19,842 nucleotides of DNA, from the NCBI GenBank assembly GCA_963578625.1, contig CAUZEO010000050.1, forward strand, positions 1-19,842. Direction: 5' to 3'. This DNA comes from CAUZEO01 sp963578625 (GTDB taxonomy: Bacteria; Verrucomicrobiota; Kiritimatiellia; SLOV01). A program made the translations under genes and the position numbers. This document shows, piece by piece, positions 6,767-14,164 of the stretch. Each line of letters begins with the position of its first letter. Positions within the stretch are counted from its first letter, which is position 1. The notes beneath the pieces are model-generated. The model did not search any database, had not been told where the DNA came from, and saw nothing but the letters and a program-made list of their open reading frames with translations.

Positions 6767-7918
6767 GTGAACCTCTTTCGAAACAAAACCATCCGAACGA
6801 TTATCCGGGGTCAGCACCTGCCTTTCACCGATGCGGAAGGCAGGGCGCATGACTGGTATGGGCGGTGCACCATCGCCGTTCTCGATGAAAGCCGATGGAT
6901 CATGGCTCTTCGATCGGGGCTCGATCACATCAACTGGGGAACACGGGACGCGATTCATATCCTCACATCCAGCGACGAAGGGAGGACATGGGGCGGCCTG
7001 AACCAGTGGTTCGACAAAAGCCCCGTTGCCGGATTCCCGTTCGAGGATGGCCACACACATTCGGAAACCGGCCTCTACCGCATGCCCAACGGCGAGTTGA
7101 TCCTCCAATGCTGGCGGACCGGTTTTTCATCCGGCACCCGGCAGTTCCGGTCCGCCGACGAAGGAAAGAGCTGGTCAGTGGACCTTGACCAGTTGCACGT
7201 CGCGGAGGTTGACGGTGCCAACGGCAGCCTCGCAATAGGAACGCAGAACGGCTTTGCCGACCCCGATTTCCCCGATACCGTCTACATGGCCTTTCAGTAT
7301 TTTCACTGCCAGGGCAGATCGGGAACATTTCTCGCGGTAACTGAAGACAACGGCCGATCCTATTGCTTTCAAAGCTGGATCAGCCCCCTGGCCCCGGAAA
7401 ACACTTCCGGGAGCCTAGCCGCCTTCGAGCCGGCGATCGAGTACCTCGGAGACCGTACCATCATCGCGGTACTGCGGGACAACGCGGGCCGCACCGGTAC
7501 CTTTCAGACCAAAAGTACGGACATGGGCCTATCCTTCGCTCCGCTGTCGGACATTTCAGACCAGGTTGACGGTGGCGCGCCGGTCGGCATGTGGCAGCGC
7601 GCCCGATTGTTTAAAGAGAGCAATCCATCGTTTCAATATGGCAACCGTAGAGACTATGCCGCCGGCGAAGGAAGACTCTGGGGTTTCGGCGTGCACAGCA
7701 TTGGCGGGGGCTACACTCGCAAGCCGTGCGCCTACTGGTCGGACAGCGACGGGGAGACCTGGAGCGGTCCGGAACTCCTGCACGGCCCCATGTATCCGGG
7801 CACCGACGCGGGCTACGGCGACATGAAGCGCCGCGCCGACGGTACATTTGTTGCCGCGACGTACTACGCCAACAACGACTCGACGGTGGCTGATCTGGAG
7901 CAGTATACATTCGGCTGA
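6767..7918 (+). CDS. Sialidase-fold (BNR/Asp-box) protein
   Basis: A 383-residue protein made almost wholly of a sialidase-type propeller. Five Asp-box-like motifs are visible: SSDEGRTW at 68-75, SADEGKSW at 129-136, TEDNGRSY at 192-199, STDMGLSF at 250-257 and SDSDGETW at 325-332. No signal peptide is present. The canonical F/Y-R-I-P motif is absent, although GHTHSETGLYRMPNGEL (about 95-111) carries conserved-looking polar residues that may line the pocket. Hydrolase or binding function is therefore open. The start is GTG at 6767 with AAGGA about five bases upstream. The GH130/GH43-like gene follows after 6 bases, so the two almost certainly form one transcript. Its start lies only 34 bases from that of the divergent dehydrogenase, so the promoters must overlap each other's leader or coding sequence. 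Confidence 0.8.
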   Translation: MNLFRNKTIRTIIRGQHLPFTDAEGRAHDWYGRCTIAVLDESRWIMALRSGLDHINWGTRDAIHILTSSDEGRTWGGLNQWFDKSPVAGFPFEDGHTHSETGLYRMPNGELILQCWRTGFSSGTRQFRSADEGKSWSVDLDQLHVAEVDGANGSLAIGTQNGFADPDFPDTVYMAFQYFHCQGRSGTFLAVTEDNGRSYCFQSWISPLAPENTSGSLAAFEPAIEYLGDRTIIAVLRDNAGRTGTFQTKSTDMGLSFAPLSDISDQVDGGAPVGMWQRARLFKESNPSFQYGNRRDYAAGEGRLWGFGVHSIGGGYTRKPCAYWSDSDGETWSGPELLHGPMYPGTDAGYGDMKRRADGTFVAATYYANNDSTVADLEQYTFG

Positions 7919-7924
7919 TTCGCC

Positions 7925-8986
7925 ATGACTAACGAGCAACTCCTTCACATTGTCCGCACGCCACACAAGGCGGAACACCTCGTTCTCTCCGCGTCGTATC
8001 GCGAAGGCGCTTTCGACAGCCATCTCGTGGACTGCCCATTTCTGTTCCGTCACGACGGCAGCTTTGGAATGTTGTACATAGGCTGGGATGGTTCCGGATA
8101 CCAGACCGGGCTGGCGCGGTCGAACGACCTTCTTCGGTGGGAAAAACTGGGCGTGGTGATAGGACGCGGGCCGAAAGGATCCGCCACGGAAGTCAACGTG
8201 GCCATGAGTTCCCTACTCCGCGACAACGATTTGTTTGGTCCTTCCACGTTGAAACGGGTCGACGGAAAATTCGTTGGAGCCTATCACGCCCAGCCAAAGC
8301 CCGGATACGAGATCGGACCCGGGGTTATCGGACTCTGCTTTTCCGAAGATCTGATGAACTGGGAAGTGGGCGACCCGATCCTGACCCCCGATCCGGACTG
8401 TCGCTGGGAAGCGGGAGGCCTGTACAAGGCGTGGATCATGGAGAACGAGGGCACCTACTATCTTTTTTATAACGCCAAAGACAAATCGAATCGTCGAAGC
8501 GATCGCCCGGCCGCCACCGATCCGTGGCAGGAGGAGACGGGCGTGGCGACCTCCCGGGATCTTGTTTCGTGGGAACGATATGAAGGCAACCCTGTACTTC
8601 GAGTGGGAGCAAAAGGCGATTTCGACGACGGTTTTGCCTCCGACCCCTGCGTGCTCCACCACGAAGGCACCTGGGTGATGTTCTATTTCGGAAACTGCAC
8701 CGACGGCCATGCGCGGGACGGAGTGGCATTTTCCAGGGACCTGCTACACTGGGAGAAGGGCAACGAAGTCATGCTCAATGTCGGATCGGAGGGCAGCATC
8801 GATTCAATTCACGCACACAAGCCGGGAATTATCAGTGAGGACGGAATTCTTTATCACTTCTATTGCGCCGTGGCGCCCGCACCGGGTGGAAAGATCGGTG
8901 AGATCACGCACAATGAAGCGCGTGGAATCTCTTTCGCATCGAATTGCGAAATGAATTCCGCGCTACGCAGAGGAGCCAACCCGTAA
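7925..8986 (+). CDS. GH130/GH43/GH32-type five-bladed beta-propeller protein
   Basis: A 353-residue cytoplasmic protein with the regular blade motif S-x-D-L-x-x-W: SNDLLRWEK (66), SEDLMNWEV (140), SRDLVSWER (210) and SRDLLHWEK (270). This pattern, together with FDDGFASDPCV and 'WVMFYFG', is typical of five-bladed propeller glycosidases and phosphorylases (clans GH-F/GH-J and GH130). Asp36 in HLVDCPFL and Asp240 in FASDPCV are candidate catalytic or pocket acids. The exact family and substrate are not resolved. The start ATG lies 6 bases after the stop of the sialidase-fold gene, suggesting translational coupling since no strong ribosome-binding site is seen. The family-like sequence appears to end near EARGISFA; the last 15 residues or so (CEMNSALRRGANP) are encoded by a dispersed hairpin repeat that has run into the gene, so the native C-terminus was probably shorter. 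Confidence 0.8.
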   Translation: MTNEQLLHIVRTPHKAEHLVLSASYREGAFDSHLVDCPFLFRHDGSFGMLYIGWDGSGYQTGLARSNDLLRWEKLGVVIGRGPKGSATEVNVAMSSLLRDNDLFGPSTLKRVDGKFVGAYHAQPKPGYEIGPGVIGLCFSEDLMNWEVGDPILTPDPDCRWEAGGLYKAWIMENEGTYYLFYNAKDKSNRRSDRPAATDPWQEETGVATSRDLVSWERYEGNPVLRVGAKGDFDDGFASDPCVLHHEGTWVMFYFGNCTDGHARDGVAFSRDLLHWEKGNEVMLNVGSEGSIDSIHAHKPGIISEDGILYHFYCAVAPAPGGKIGEITHNEARGISFASNCEMNSALRRGANP

Positions 8987-9006
8987 CGTGGATTTTAGTC
9001 CGCACG
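8946..9006. repeat. Tandem hairpin repeat at the 3' ends of two convergent genes
   Basis: The sequence gaaatgaattccgcgctacgc is a slightly decayed AT-tip unit with the usual GTAGCG flank (here on the minus strand). It lies inside the last codons of the GH130-like gene. The second unit, gtggattttagtccgcac, lies in the 24 bases between the plus-strand stop (8986) and the end of the minus-strand GHL10-like gene (9011). The location suits a bidirectional 3'-end structure. Confidence 0.65.
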
Positions 9007-9010
9007 AGAG

Positions 9011-10648
9011 TCACTTCGGCTCCACAAAAACCTCAATCTCATCAATGACAATCTCTTCCCCCCTCGCCTCCGGATCGCTCTCCGCCAACGTCACCGACAG
9101 CGTATTCTTCCCCCATGCAATCGTCTCCGCCGACAACGTAAACCAGCGAGTGGCAAATGCCCTTCCCGGGTTTTCCATTGTTTCCTGGGCGTCGAGGAAA
9201 CTCGCCTCCACCTGACAGGGATACCCCTGCCCGTCCCGAATCCGCTGACTGTTTACCGTATTTTCTTCGACATCTTTCGCGGCAGTCCGCCGGATCCTCT
9301 CGTCCGGGACCACCGTCCCGTTCAGGCGAACCTCGAGTTCATCTTCCGAGGTCAATCCGAAACCCCGGAACAGCAGCGTTGCCCCGTGGGCCTTGTTCAA
9401 ATCCTCGTACAGGCTGAAATTCAACTCTCCGGAGGGCGACGTATCGGACCGGGTCAACTCGATCTTGTCCGCCTTCATCAACCCGGTCAGGCACCGGCCC
9501 TCCCTGCCGAACCCCGCGGTCTCGGCATACAAAGGATCGAAGATGTAATGCCGCTCGCCCTGTGCAATCCGCGCCGGATCGCCGAGGTGAGTGAAGGCGT
9601 GAAGAGCGTGGGGATAGAAGGGCGCCGTCCAGACACTCGGAACAAAGTGGTTGAAGCTGGAAATGCCATCGGCGCCCGACGCGTACATCGTATGGGCAAG
9701 AGCCCGGTGTACCGACCAGCTGATGGGCTGCCTCATTTTCTGATATCTCTTACGATAGCTCATCCAGGGATGGATCCCAGGATATAGCATGCAGTCGGAA
9801 TCCCGCGTCAACGCGGCCCAAGTGTCGAAGGGCAGATTGAACTCGTTGTACATGGTGTCCATCGGGCAAACAAAATCGATCAGACCTTCTTTGATCCACA
9901 ACGGGACTTCCAGGCCGAGATCCGCGCACTCATCGATGGTGGAAAACACGCGCGCGCCAAGGCGCAATCTTTTGCCTGCCGCTTGTCCTTGTTCGTCCAG
10001 CGTGGCACGAATTCTTCGCACCAGGTCCGTCATAAGCCCTGCCCGCTCGCGTCCGGTTCCGTGGGGAAAATATCCGATATCCCGGCAACAAAGCTCAACA
10101 CCATCAATATCGAAACGAGTGGCGACTTCATCGATCACGCCATGGGTGAAGTCGCGCACTTCCTCGAACGAAAAGTCCAGGGCCTCCGGTTCCTGGTACA
10201 TCGGCCCGGGTCGGGGATCCCTCAACCGAAGGTGAGGATTGGATTCGATGAATTCGGCAACCCCAATGCCTTCCCGCCGGTTGTGCCCGGCGTGTCCGTC
10301 ATTCATGCGGAACCCTGCGAAAAACGTCATCCCTCGCTTGTGCGCCTGGTCGATGAGGATCTCAACCGGTTGCGTACCCGATTCGATCAGTTTACGGAAA
10401 CGCTTGTGTTGCGGACGCTGATCGTACTCGTATTTCTCGGACTGGAAATATACAGTCCACCCCTGCGACCACACTTCCTGGCCGTAAATATCGATTCCAG
10501 CGTCGGCCATCATATCGATCTGCTCCCGCAGATCGTGCTCCCGCACTGGATTGGGCAATAGTATGCGCGCGAGGGTCGAGGGATCGCTTACGTAATAGAC
10601 GTGTTCGTCGCCGCGGGGGGAGTATTTTTTTCGAGCTGAATCCGGCAT
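9011..10648 (-). CDS. GHL10-like TIM-barrel glycoside hydrolase with C-terminal beta domain
   Basis: A 545-residue protein without a signal peptide. Residues about 40-345 look like a TIM barrel of the glycosyl-hydrolase-like GHL10/alpha-amylase-like group. Key segments are EILIDQAHKRGMTFFAGFRM (strand plus helix near 96-114), FDIDGVELCCRD (179-190) and VPLWIKEGLIDFVCPMD (248-264). The Asp/Glu residues in FDIDGVELCCRD sit where family catalytic or substrate-binding acids are found. Residues about 395-545 form a beta-rich domain (ELEVRLNG, NTLSVTLAES, IVIDEIEVFVEPK) typical of carbohydrate-binding sandwiches. The substrate is not readable. ATG 10648 is supported by AAGGAAAG five bases upstream. 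It is convergent with the GH130-like gene and divergent from the DUF4091 gene. Cytoplasmic action on imported oligosaccharides is an inference from the lack of a signal. Confidence 0.75.
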   Translation of the reverse strand: MPDSARKKYSPRGDEHVYYVSDPSTLARILLPNPVREHDLREQIDMMADAGIDIYGQEVWSQGWTVYFQSEKYEYDQRPQHKRFRKLIESGTQPVEILIDQAHKRGMTFFAGFRMNDGHAGHNRREGIGVAEFIESNPHLRLRDPRPGPMYQEPEALDFSFEEVRDFTHGVIDEVATRFDIDGVELCCRDIGYFPHGTGRERAGLMTDLVRRIRATLDEQGQAAGKRLRLGARVFSTIDECADLGLEVPLWIKEGLIDFVCPMDTMYNEFNLPFDTWAALTRDSDCMLYPGIHPWMSYRKRYQKMRQPISWSVHRALAHTMYASGADGISSFNHFVPSVWTAPFYPHALHAFTHLGDPARIAQGERHYIFDPLYAETAGFGREGRCLTGLMKADKIELTRSDTSPSGELNFSLYEDLNKAHGATLLFRGFGLTSEDELEVRLNGTVVPDERIRRTAAKDVEENTVNSQRIRDGQGYPCQVEASFLDAQETMENPGRAFATRWFTLSAETIAWGKNTLSVTLAESDPEARGEEIVIDEIEVFVEPK

Positions 10649-10964
10649 AACTTTCCTTTTTTCAACATAAGAAGACGGATCGTGACCACGGACGCAAGCC
10701 TGAAATCCGAACAGTCAGATCCGCCTCCCCCCTGAAAAGTCTTCCGATGGGATCTCCGGGCCTTGCGCCCGGGAGCCTCAGGTTTCGAAACCCCTAATGA
10801 TTACGACTCACAAACATTCTGCGCCCGGAGGGAGCGAAAGGAATAGCGGAACCCTTCATCGCCCTATTCGGTCTCATTTTTGGCTTGGCTATTAGGTAGG
10901 GGCTCCGCAGCCTAGCTATCTCACCCACAAAGGGTGGGGATTACCTGGAAGGAAAGGACGGCTC
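10649..10964. promoter_or_regulatory. Divergent intergenic control region with palindromes
   Basis: About 315 bases separate the starts of the GHL10-like (minus) and DUF4091 (plus) genes, so promoters for both should lie here; no clean -35/-10 pair is obvious. A perfect 12-bp palindrome, ggtttcgaaacc at 10781-10792, could be a repressor site. The arm ctccgggc (10754-10761) can pair either with gcccgggag (10767, one bulge) or with gcccggag (10823, perfect), giving two mutually exclusive hairpins. A cccac/gtggg hairpin near 10923-10937 lies just before the AAGGA ribosome-binding site of the DUF4091 gene. No regulatory mechanism is shown. Confidence 0.35.
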
Positions 10965-13421
10965 ATGATGTGGCGTGATTCGGCTATAGCTCTATTCATA
11001 CTCCTGCTGTTTTCGGCCATCCCCGGCCGAACCGCGGAAATCTTCACGCCCCCCGGAAACAACATCGCCCTTCACAAACCCTACACCGTCGATCCGGAGC
11101 CCAACTACGATCTCTGCACTGACCCGGGCGACGTCGAGCAGTTGACCGACGGGAAAGCGGTATCTGGCGGCGATAAGTTCTGGACCGGAACCGGTTGCGT
11201 CGGCTGGCTTCGCGCCGACGTCGTGACCGTGACCGTTGACCTGGGCGACATCGTGCCGATCGGCGGCGTCTCTTTTCGAACCGCGGGAGGCAGCAGCGGC
11301 GTAGGGTGGCCGGCGGCCATCCTGGTCATGGTCAGCGATGACGGCGACGCGTTTCGTTATGTAGGCGAACTTCGCATCCTATCCGCCAAGTTCGGCACGC
11401 CCGACCCTGCGGGTGTGCAAAAGCACGAATTCCGAACGAATGCATTGAAGGCGCGCGGGCGGTTTCTGCAGCTCGGCATCGTTGCCACCGGTGCGTACGT
11501 CTTCAGCGATGAAGTGGAAGTCTACCGCGGTTCCGATGATCTGCTGGAGTCGGTGATCGAAGGGCCTGTCATCTCGGACCTCTCCGAATTCGTTTCCGGC
11601 CGACGAACCGCCCTGGCCGTAGGATCATGGATCGCATCCGACATCGATCAAGTGAGCCGGATCGTAGCGGCCGCAACCGTCGATGACGATCTGCGGAGAG
11701 AACTGAACGGCGGGATCGCAGCCGTAGATAAAGCGAACGCAATGATCCAGGACGATCCGCCCGCGGACTACCGTGGCATCTACCCATTGTCCGAAAACCA
11801 CGGCCGTCTGGGCAAGGTCTTGGCCCGTCTGCGACGCGCCGAGGGATATCCTCCCCTGTTTTCCTGGCACAACGACCGATGGGAGACAGCGCGTCCGTGG
11901 GACGTGCCGCCGGAAGCACCCCGAGAGATCCCGAACCTGAAGGTCCGCATGATGGCCAACGAGAGACGGGCTGAAACGATCACCCTTGCCAACTTCTCTG
12001 ATGACATTCTGACAGCCAGGATCTGGTTCCGCGGCCTTCCCGGCGGGAAGACGCCCGGGTACGCGGATGTGCGATTGGTCGAACATGTCGCAATGCAGTC
12101 CGGCGGCTGGGCGCCCGACGCATTGCCGAAGGCACCGCGGGATAACGACGGGTGGGCAATCACGCTCCATCCCGGTGTATCGCGGCAAGTGTGGCTCGGC
12201 TTTTTTCCCGGCGAAGATCCGGCGCCCGGACGCTATCACGGAAAGATCCTGATCAAATTGGAAGATGGCGACGAGAAGATCGTCGCCGGTCTTCAACTCG
12301 TCATGGAACCGTTCCGGCTACCGGATGAACCGACGATTGCGTTGACAATGTGGGACTATACCGCGGGGGGCGGCAGATACGACTTGAACAAGGGAAACGT
12401 CGAGGCGGCGGTAGCCCACATGCAGTCATACAACTACAATGCCCCCTGGGCCGCCAACGAAGGTTTTCCCCGTCCCCAGGCGGATCATTTCGATGCGGAC
12501 GACAACCTGGTCAAGCCACTTGACTTCACCATTTTCGACGACTGGGTGGCGATGTGGCCTGACGCGCGCTACTACCTGATCTATATAGAAATGGAAGTCG
12601 GGCGGCACGAGTCGCTTCCATTCTGCGGCGCGGAAGTAGGCACCGACAAGTTCAAACGGCGTCTTGGTGCGACGATGCGTGCGTGGGCGGATCACGTGCG
12701 GGAGATTGGCGTCGACCCGGGCAAAATCGCCATTCTCTTAATCGACGAACCGGGCGGCACGGAGCAAGCGTTGCGCGTGACGGCATGGGCTCGCGCCATC
12801 AACGCGGCTGCACCGGAATTTCTGATCTACGAAGACCCTCACATCGCACCGAAGAAACCCGAGGCGCTGGAAATGTTGCAGCTCTGCAACATCATCTGTC
12901 CACCTGTCGGTCGCTACCGCGAAGGCGGCGAGGCGATGGCGGCGGCATTGGAGAAACTGCGAAGCGACGGCCGGGAGTTGTGGTTCTACTCCTCCCCCGT
13001 CCGGGAAGCGGGCGTCTATTACCGCGATCACCTCTGGGAGTGCTGGAAAGCGAAAGCCACCGGAATCGGATTCTGGGCGTATGGCGACGCGGGCGGCATC
13101 GTCAATTCCTGGAACCAGTTGGGCTCTACCACCGCCATCTTCTCTCCGGTCTATATCGACTCCAACTCGGTGACCGACAGCAAAGGCTGGCTGGCAATCA
13201 TCGAAGGTATTCAGGACTACGAATATCTGCGCATGCTGCGCGACCGGGTGAAAGAGCTCGAGGCAGCAGGAGAGGACGCCCCTCCCATTCGTGATGCCAA
13301 GTCGCTGCTCGCCACCTTGCCGGGCGAAGTTCTCGCAGGAGATGTCTCATTCGACCACGGCCGACTACAAATCCTCGACGCCCTATCGCGTTTGCCACCC
13401 GGATCCCCGCCACACGAGTGA
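10965..13421 (+). CDS. Exported discoidin + DUF4091/GH123-type glycoside hydrolase
   Basis: An 818-residue secreted protein. A signal peptide (MMWRDSAIALFILLLFSAIP) is probably cut after GRTA near residue 24. Residues about 30-190 resemble an F5/8 type C (discoidin) carbohydrate-binding domain: NIALHKPYTV, then 'EQLTDGK', 'VTVTVDLGD', and 'RFLQLGIVATGAYVFSDEVEVY'. A linker region (about 195-320) contains the conserved block HGRLGKVLARLRRAEGYPPL, which is duplicated in a nearby pseudogene. Residues about 325-450 are beta-rich. Residues about 455-760 form the DUF4091/GH123-like barrel, with adjacent Asp594-Glu595 in ILLIDEPGG (the expected catalytic pair) and the family-typical end WLAIIEGIQDYEYLRMLRDR. 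GH123 members are N-acetyl-beta-galactosaminidases; DUF4091 proteins are broader, so the substrate is uncertain. ATG 10965 has AAGGA six bases upstream. It is the only gene of the central carbohydrate block with a signal peptide. Confidence 0.85.
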   Translation: MMWRDSAIALFILLLFSAIPGRTAEIFTPPGNNIALHKPYTVDPEPNYDLCTDPGDVEQLTDGKAVSGGDKFWTGTGCVGWLRADVVTVTVDLGDIVPIGGVSFRTAGGSSGVGWPAAILVMVSDDGDAFRYVGELRILSAKFGTPDPAGVQKHEFRTNALKARGRFLQLGIVATGAYVFSDEVEVYRGSDDLLESVIEGPVISDLSEFVSGRRTALAVGSWIASDIDQVSRIVAAATVDDDLRRELNGGIAAVDKANAMIQDDPPADYRGIYPLSENHGRLGKVLARLRRAEGYPPLFSWHNDRWETARPWDVPPEAPREIPNLKVRMMANERRAETITLANFSDDILTARIWFRGLPGGKTPGYADVRLVEHVAMQSGGWAPDALPKAPRDNDGWAITLHPGVSRQVWLGFFPGEDPAPGRYHGKILIKLEDGDEKIVAGLQLVMEPFRLPDEPTIALTMWDYTAGGGRYDLNKGNVEAAVAHMQSYNYNAPWAANEGFPRPQADHFDADDNLVKPLDFTIFDDWVAMWPDARYYLIYIEMEVGRHESLPFCGAEVGTDKFKRRLGATMRAWADHVREIGVDPGKIAILLIDEPGGTEQALRVTAWARAINAAAPEFLIYEDPHIAPKKPEALEMLQLCNIICPPVGRYREGGEAMAAALEKLRSDGRELWFYSSPVREAGVYYRDHLWECWKAKATGIGFWAYGDAGGIVNSWNQLGSTTAIFSPVYIDSNSVTDSKGWLAIIEGIQDYEYLRMLRDRVKELEAAGEDAPPIRDAKSLLATLPGEVLAGDVSFDHGRLQILDALSRLPPGSPPHE

Positions 13422-13486
13422 GCCAAATGGCTGACCTAAACTATCGCCCCGACGTGGTCCCTTCATGACCCAGCCATTCTCATTAC

Positions 13487-13500
13487 GGCGGAGATCCGCC
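13487..13500. repeat. Short ggcgga-ga-tccgcc hairpin
   Basis: A 6-bp stem with a GA loop lies about 65 bases after the stop of the DUF4091 gene. It matches the other palindromes in outer stem and loop but lacks the two variable tip pairs, so it looks like a shortened family member. Confidence 0.45.
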
Positions 13501-13621
13501 TTCGAGCTTCGCTTGCTTTGGCGAAACAAGCCGCCGTCTCCAATTTAGAATCTTCGTACTACTATCTTCCCAAGTCGTTCCCGCTTGCGACAATTTCTCG
13601 ACCACGAACAGCAATGCGCTT

Positions 13622-13648
13622 CCGGTAGCGCGGAATTCATTCCGCAGG
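13622..13648. repeat. gcggaat-N2-attccgc hairpin repeat, single copy
   Basis: The sequence gtagcgcggaattcattccg with cag following has the shared GTAGCG flank and a perfect 7-bp stem. It lies between the DUF4091 gene and the pseudogene fragment, about 60 bases before the first recognisable pseudogene residues. Confidence 0.7.
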
Positions 13649-13709
13649 GAGCAGGCATAGCCACCATCGGCTCCGCAGGATGAGCCCACGGATGGCGCAA
13701 AGCCGCCCC

Positions 13710-14155
13710 ACGGAGGATCCCGGCACCCGGCGGGAACTCATGAAGGCAATCGATGCCGTAGAAAAAAAATGCGGCTCGCCTGGTCAATCCGCCCGCCAAT
13801 CACCTTGGAATCTATCCATTGGCCGGCTCTCATGGCCGGCTCGGAAAAGTTCTGTCCCGATTGCGACGCGGCATGGGCTATCCGCCTTTCTTTGCCTGGC
13901 ACAACTACCGGTGGGAGGTCACCGGTCCCTGGAGTGCGATGATCACGGGACTGGACCATACGCTGGATTCGATTCTCGAGAGTGGTGATCGTCCGACGAT
14001 TGAACTCGGCCGCCTGCATCCCTCCGCCGGTGATCCATTCCGAGTCTATCGGATCGAATTCGCTACCAGACCACCATAACCGGCAGCGAATCGATCTGAA
14101 GACGGGAATCACTGGGGCGGCAGGTTCAATGGGCCGTGGGACACGCCCATCTTCC
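13710..14155 (+). pseudogene. Broken fragment of a paralogous DUF4091-type protein
   Basis: The plus strand encodes RRELMKAIDAVEK at about 13728-13766, then shifts frame within an eight-A run (13762-13769) and continues as PPANHLGIYPL, then SHGRLGKVLSRLRRGMGYPP with FFAWHNYRWEVTGPW. The intact DUF4091 protein has RRELNGGIAAVDKANA, PPADYRGIYPL and HGRLGKVLARLRRAEGYPPL with FSWHNDRWETARPW at residues 244-312. Removing one A restores a single frame. That frame meets a TAA at 14077-14079, but protein-like sequence (GNHWGGRFNGPWDTPIFREH) follows in the same frame to about 14155. No start codon, signal peptide or catalytic domain is present. It is a paralogue rather than an identical copy, so the duplication is old. 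The remnant is oriented tail to tail with the toroid gene on the minus strand. Confidence 0.8.
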
Positions 14156-14164
14156 GTGAGCATC

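Noticed and set aside
11625..12296. 223-codon minus-strand open frame inside the DUF4091 gene
   Set aside because: Shadow frame of a clearly coding, signal-peptide-bearing gene with an Asp-Glu catalytic pair.
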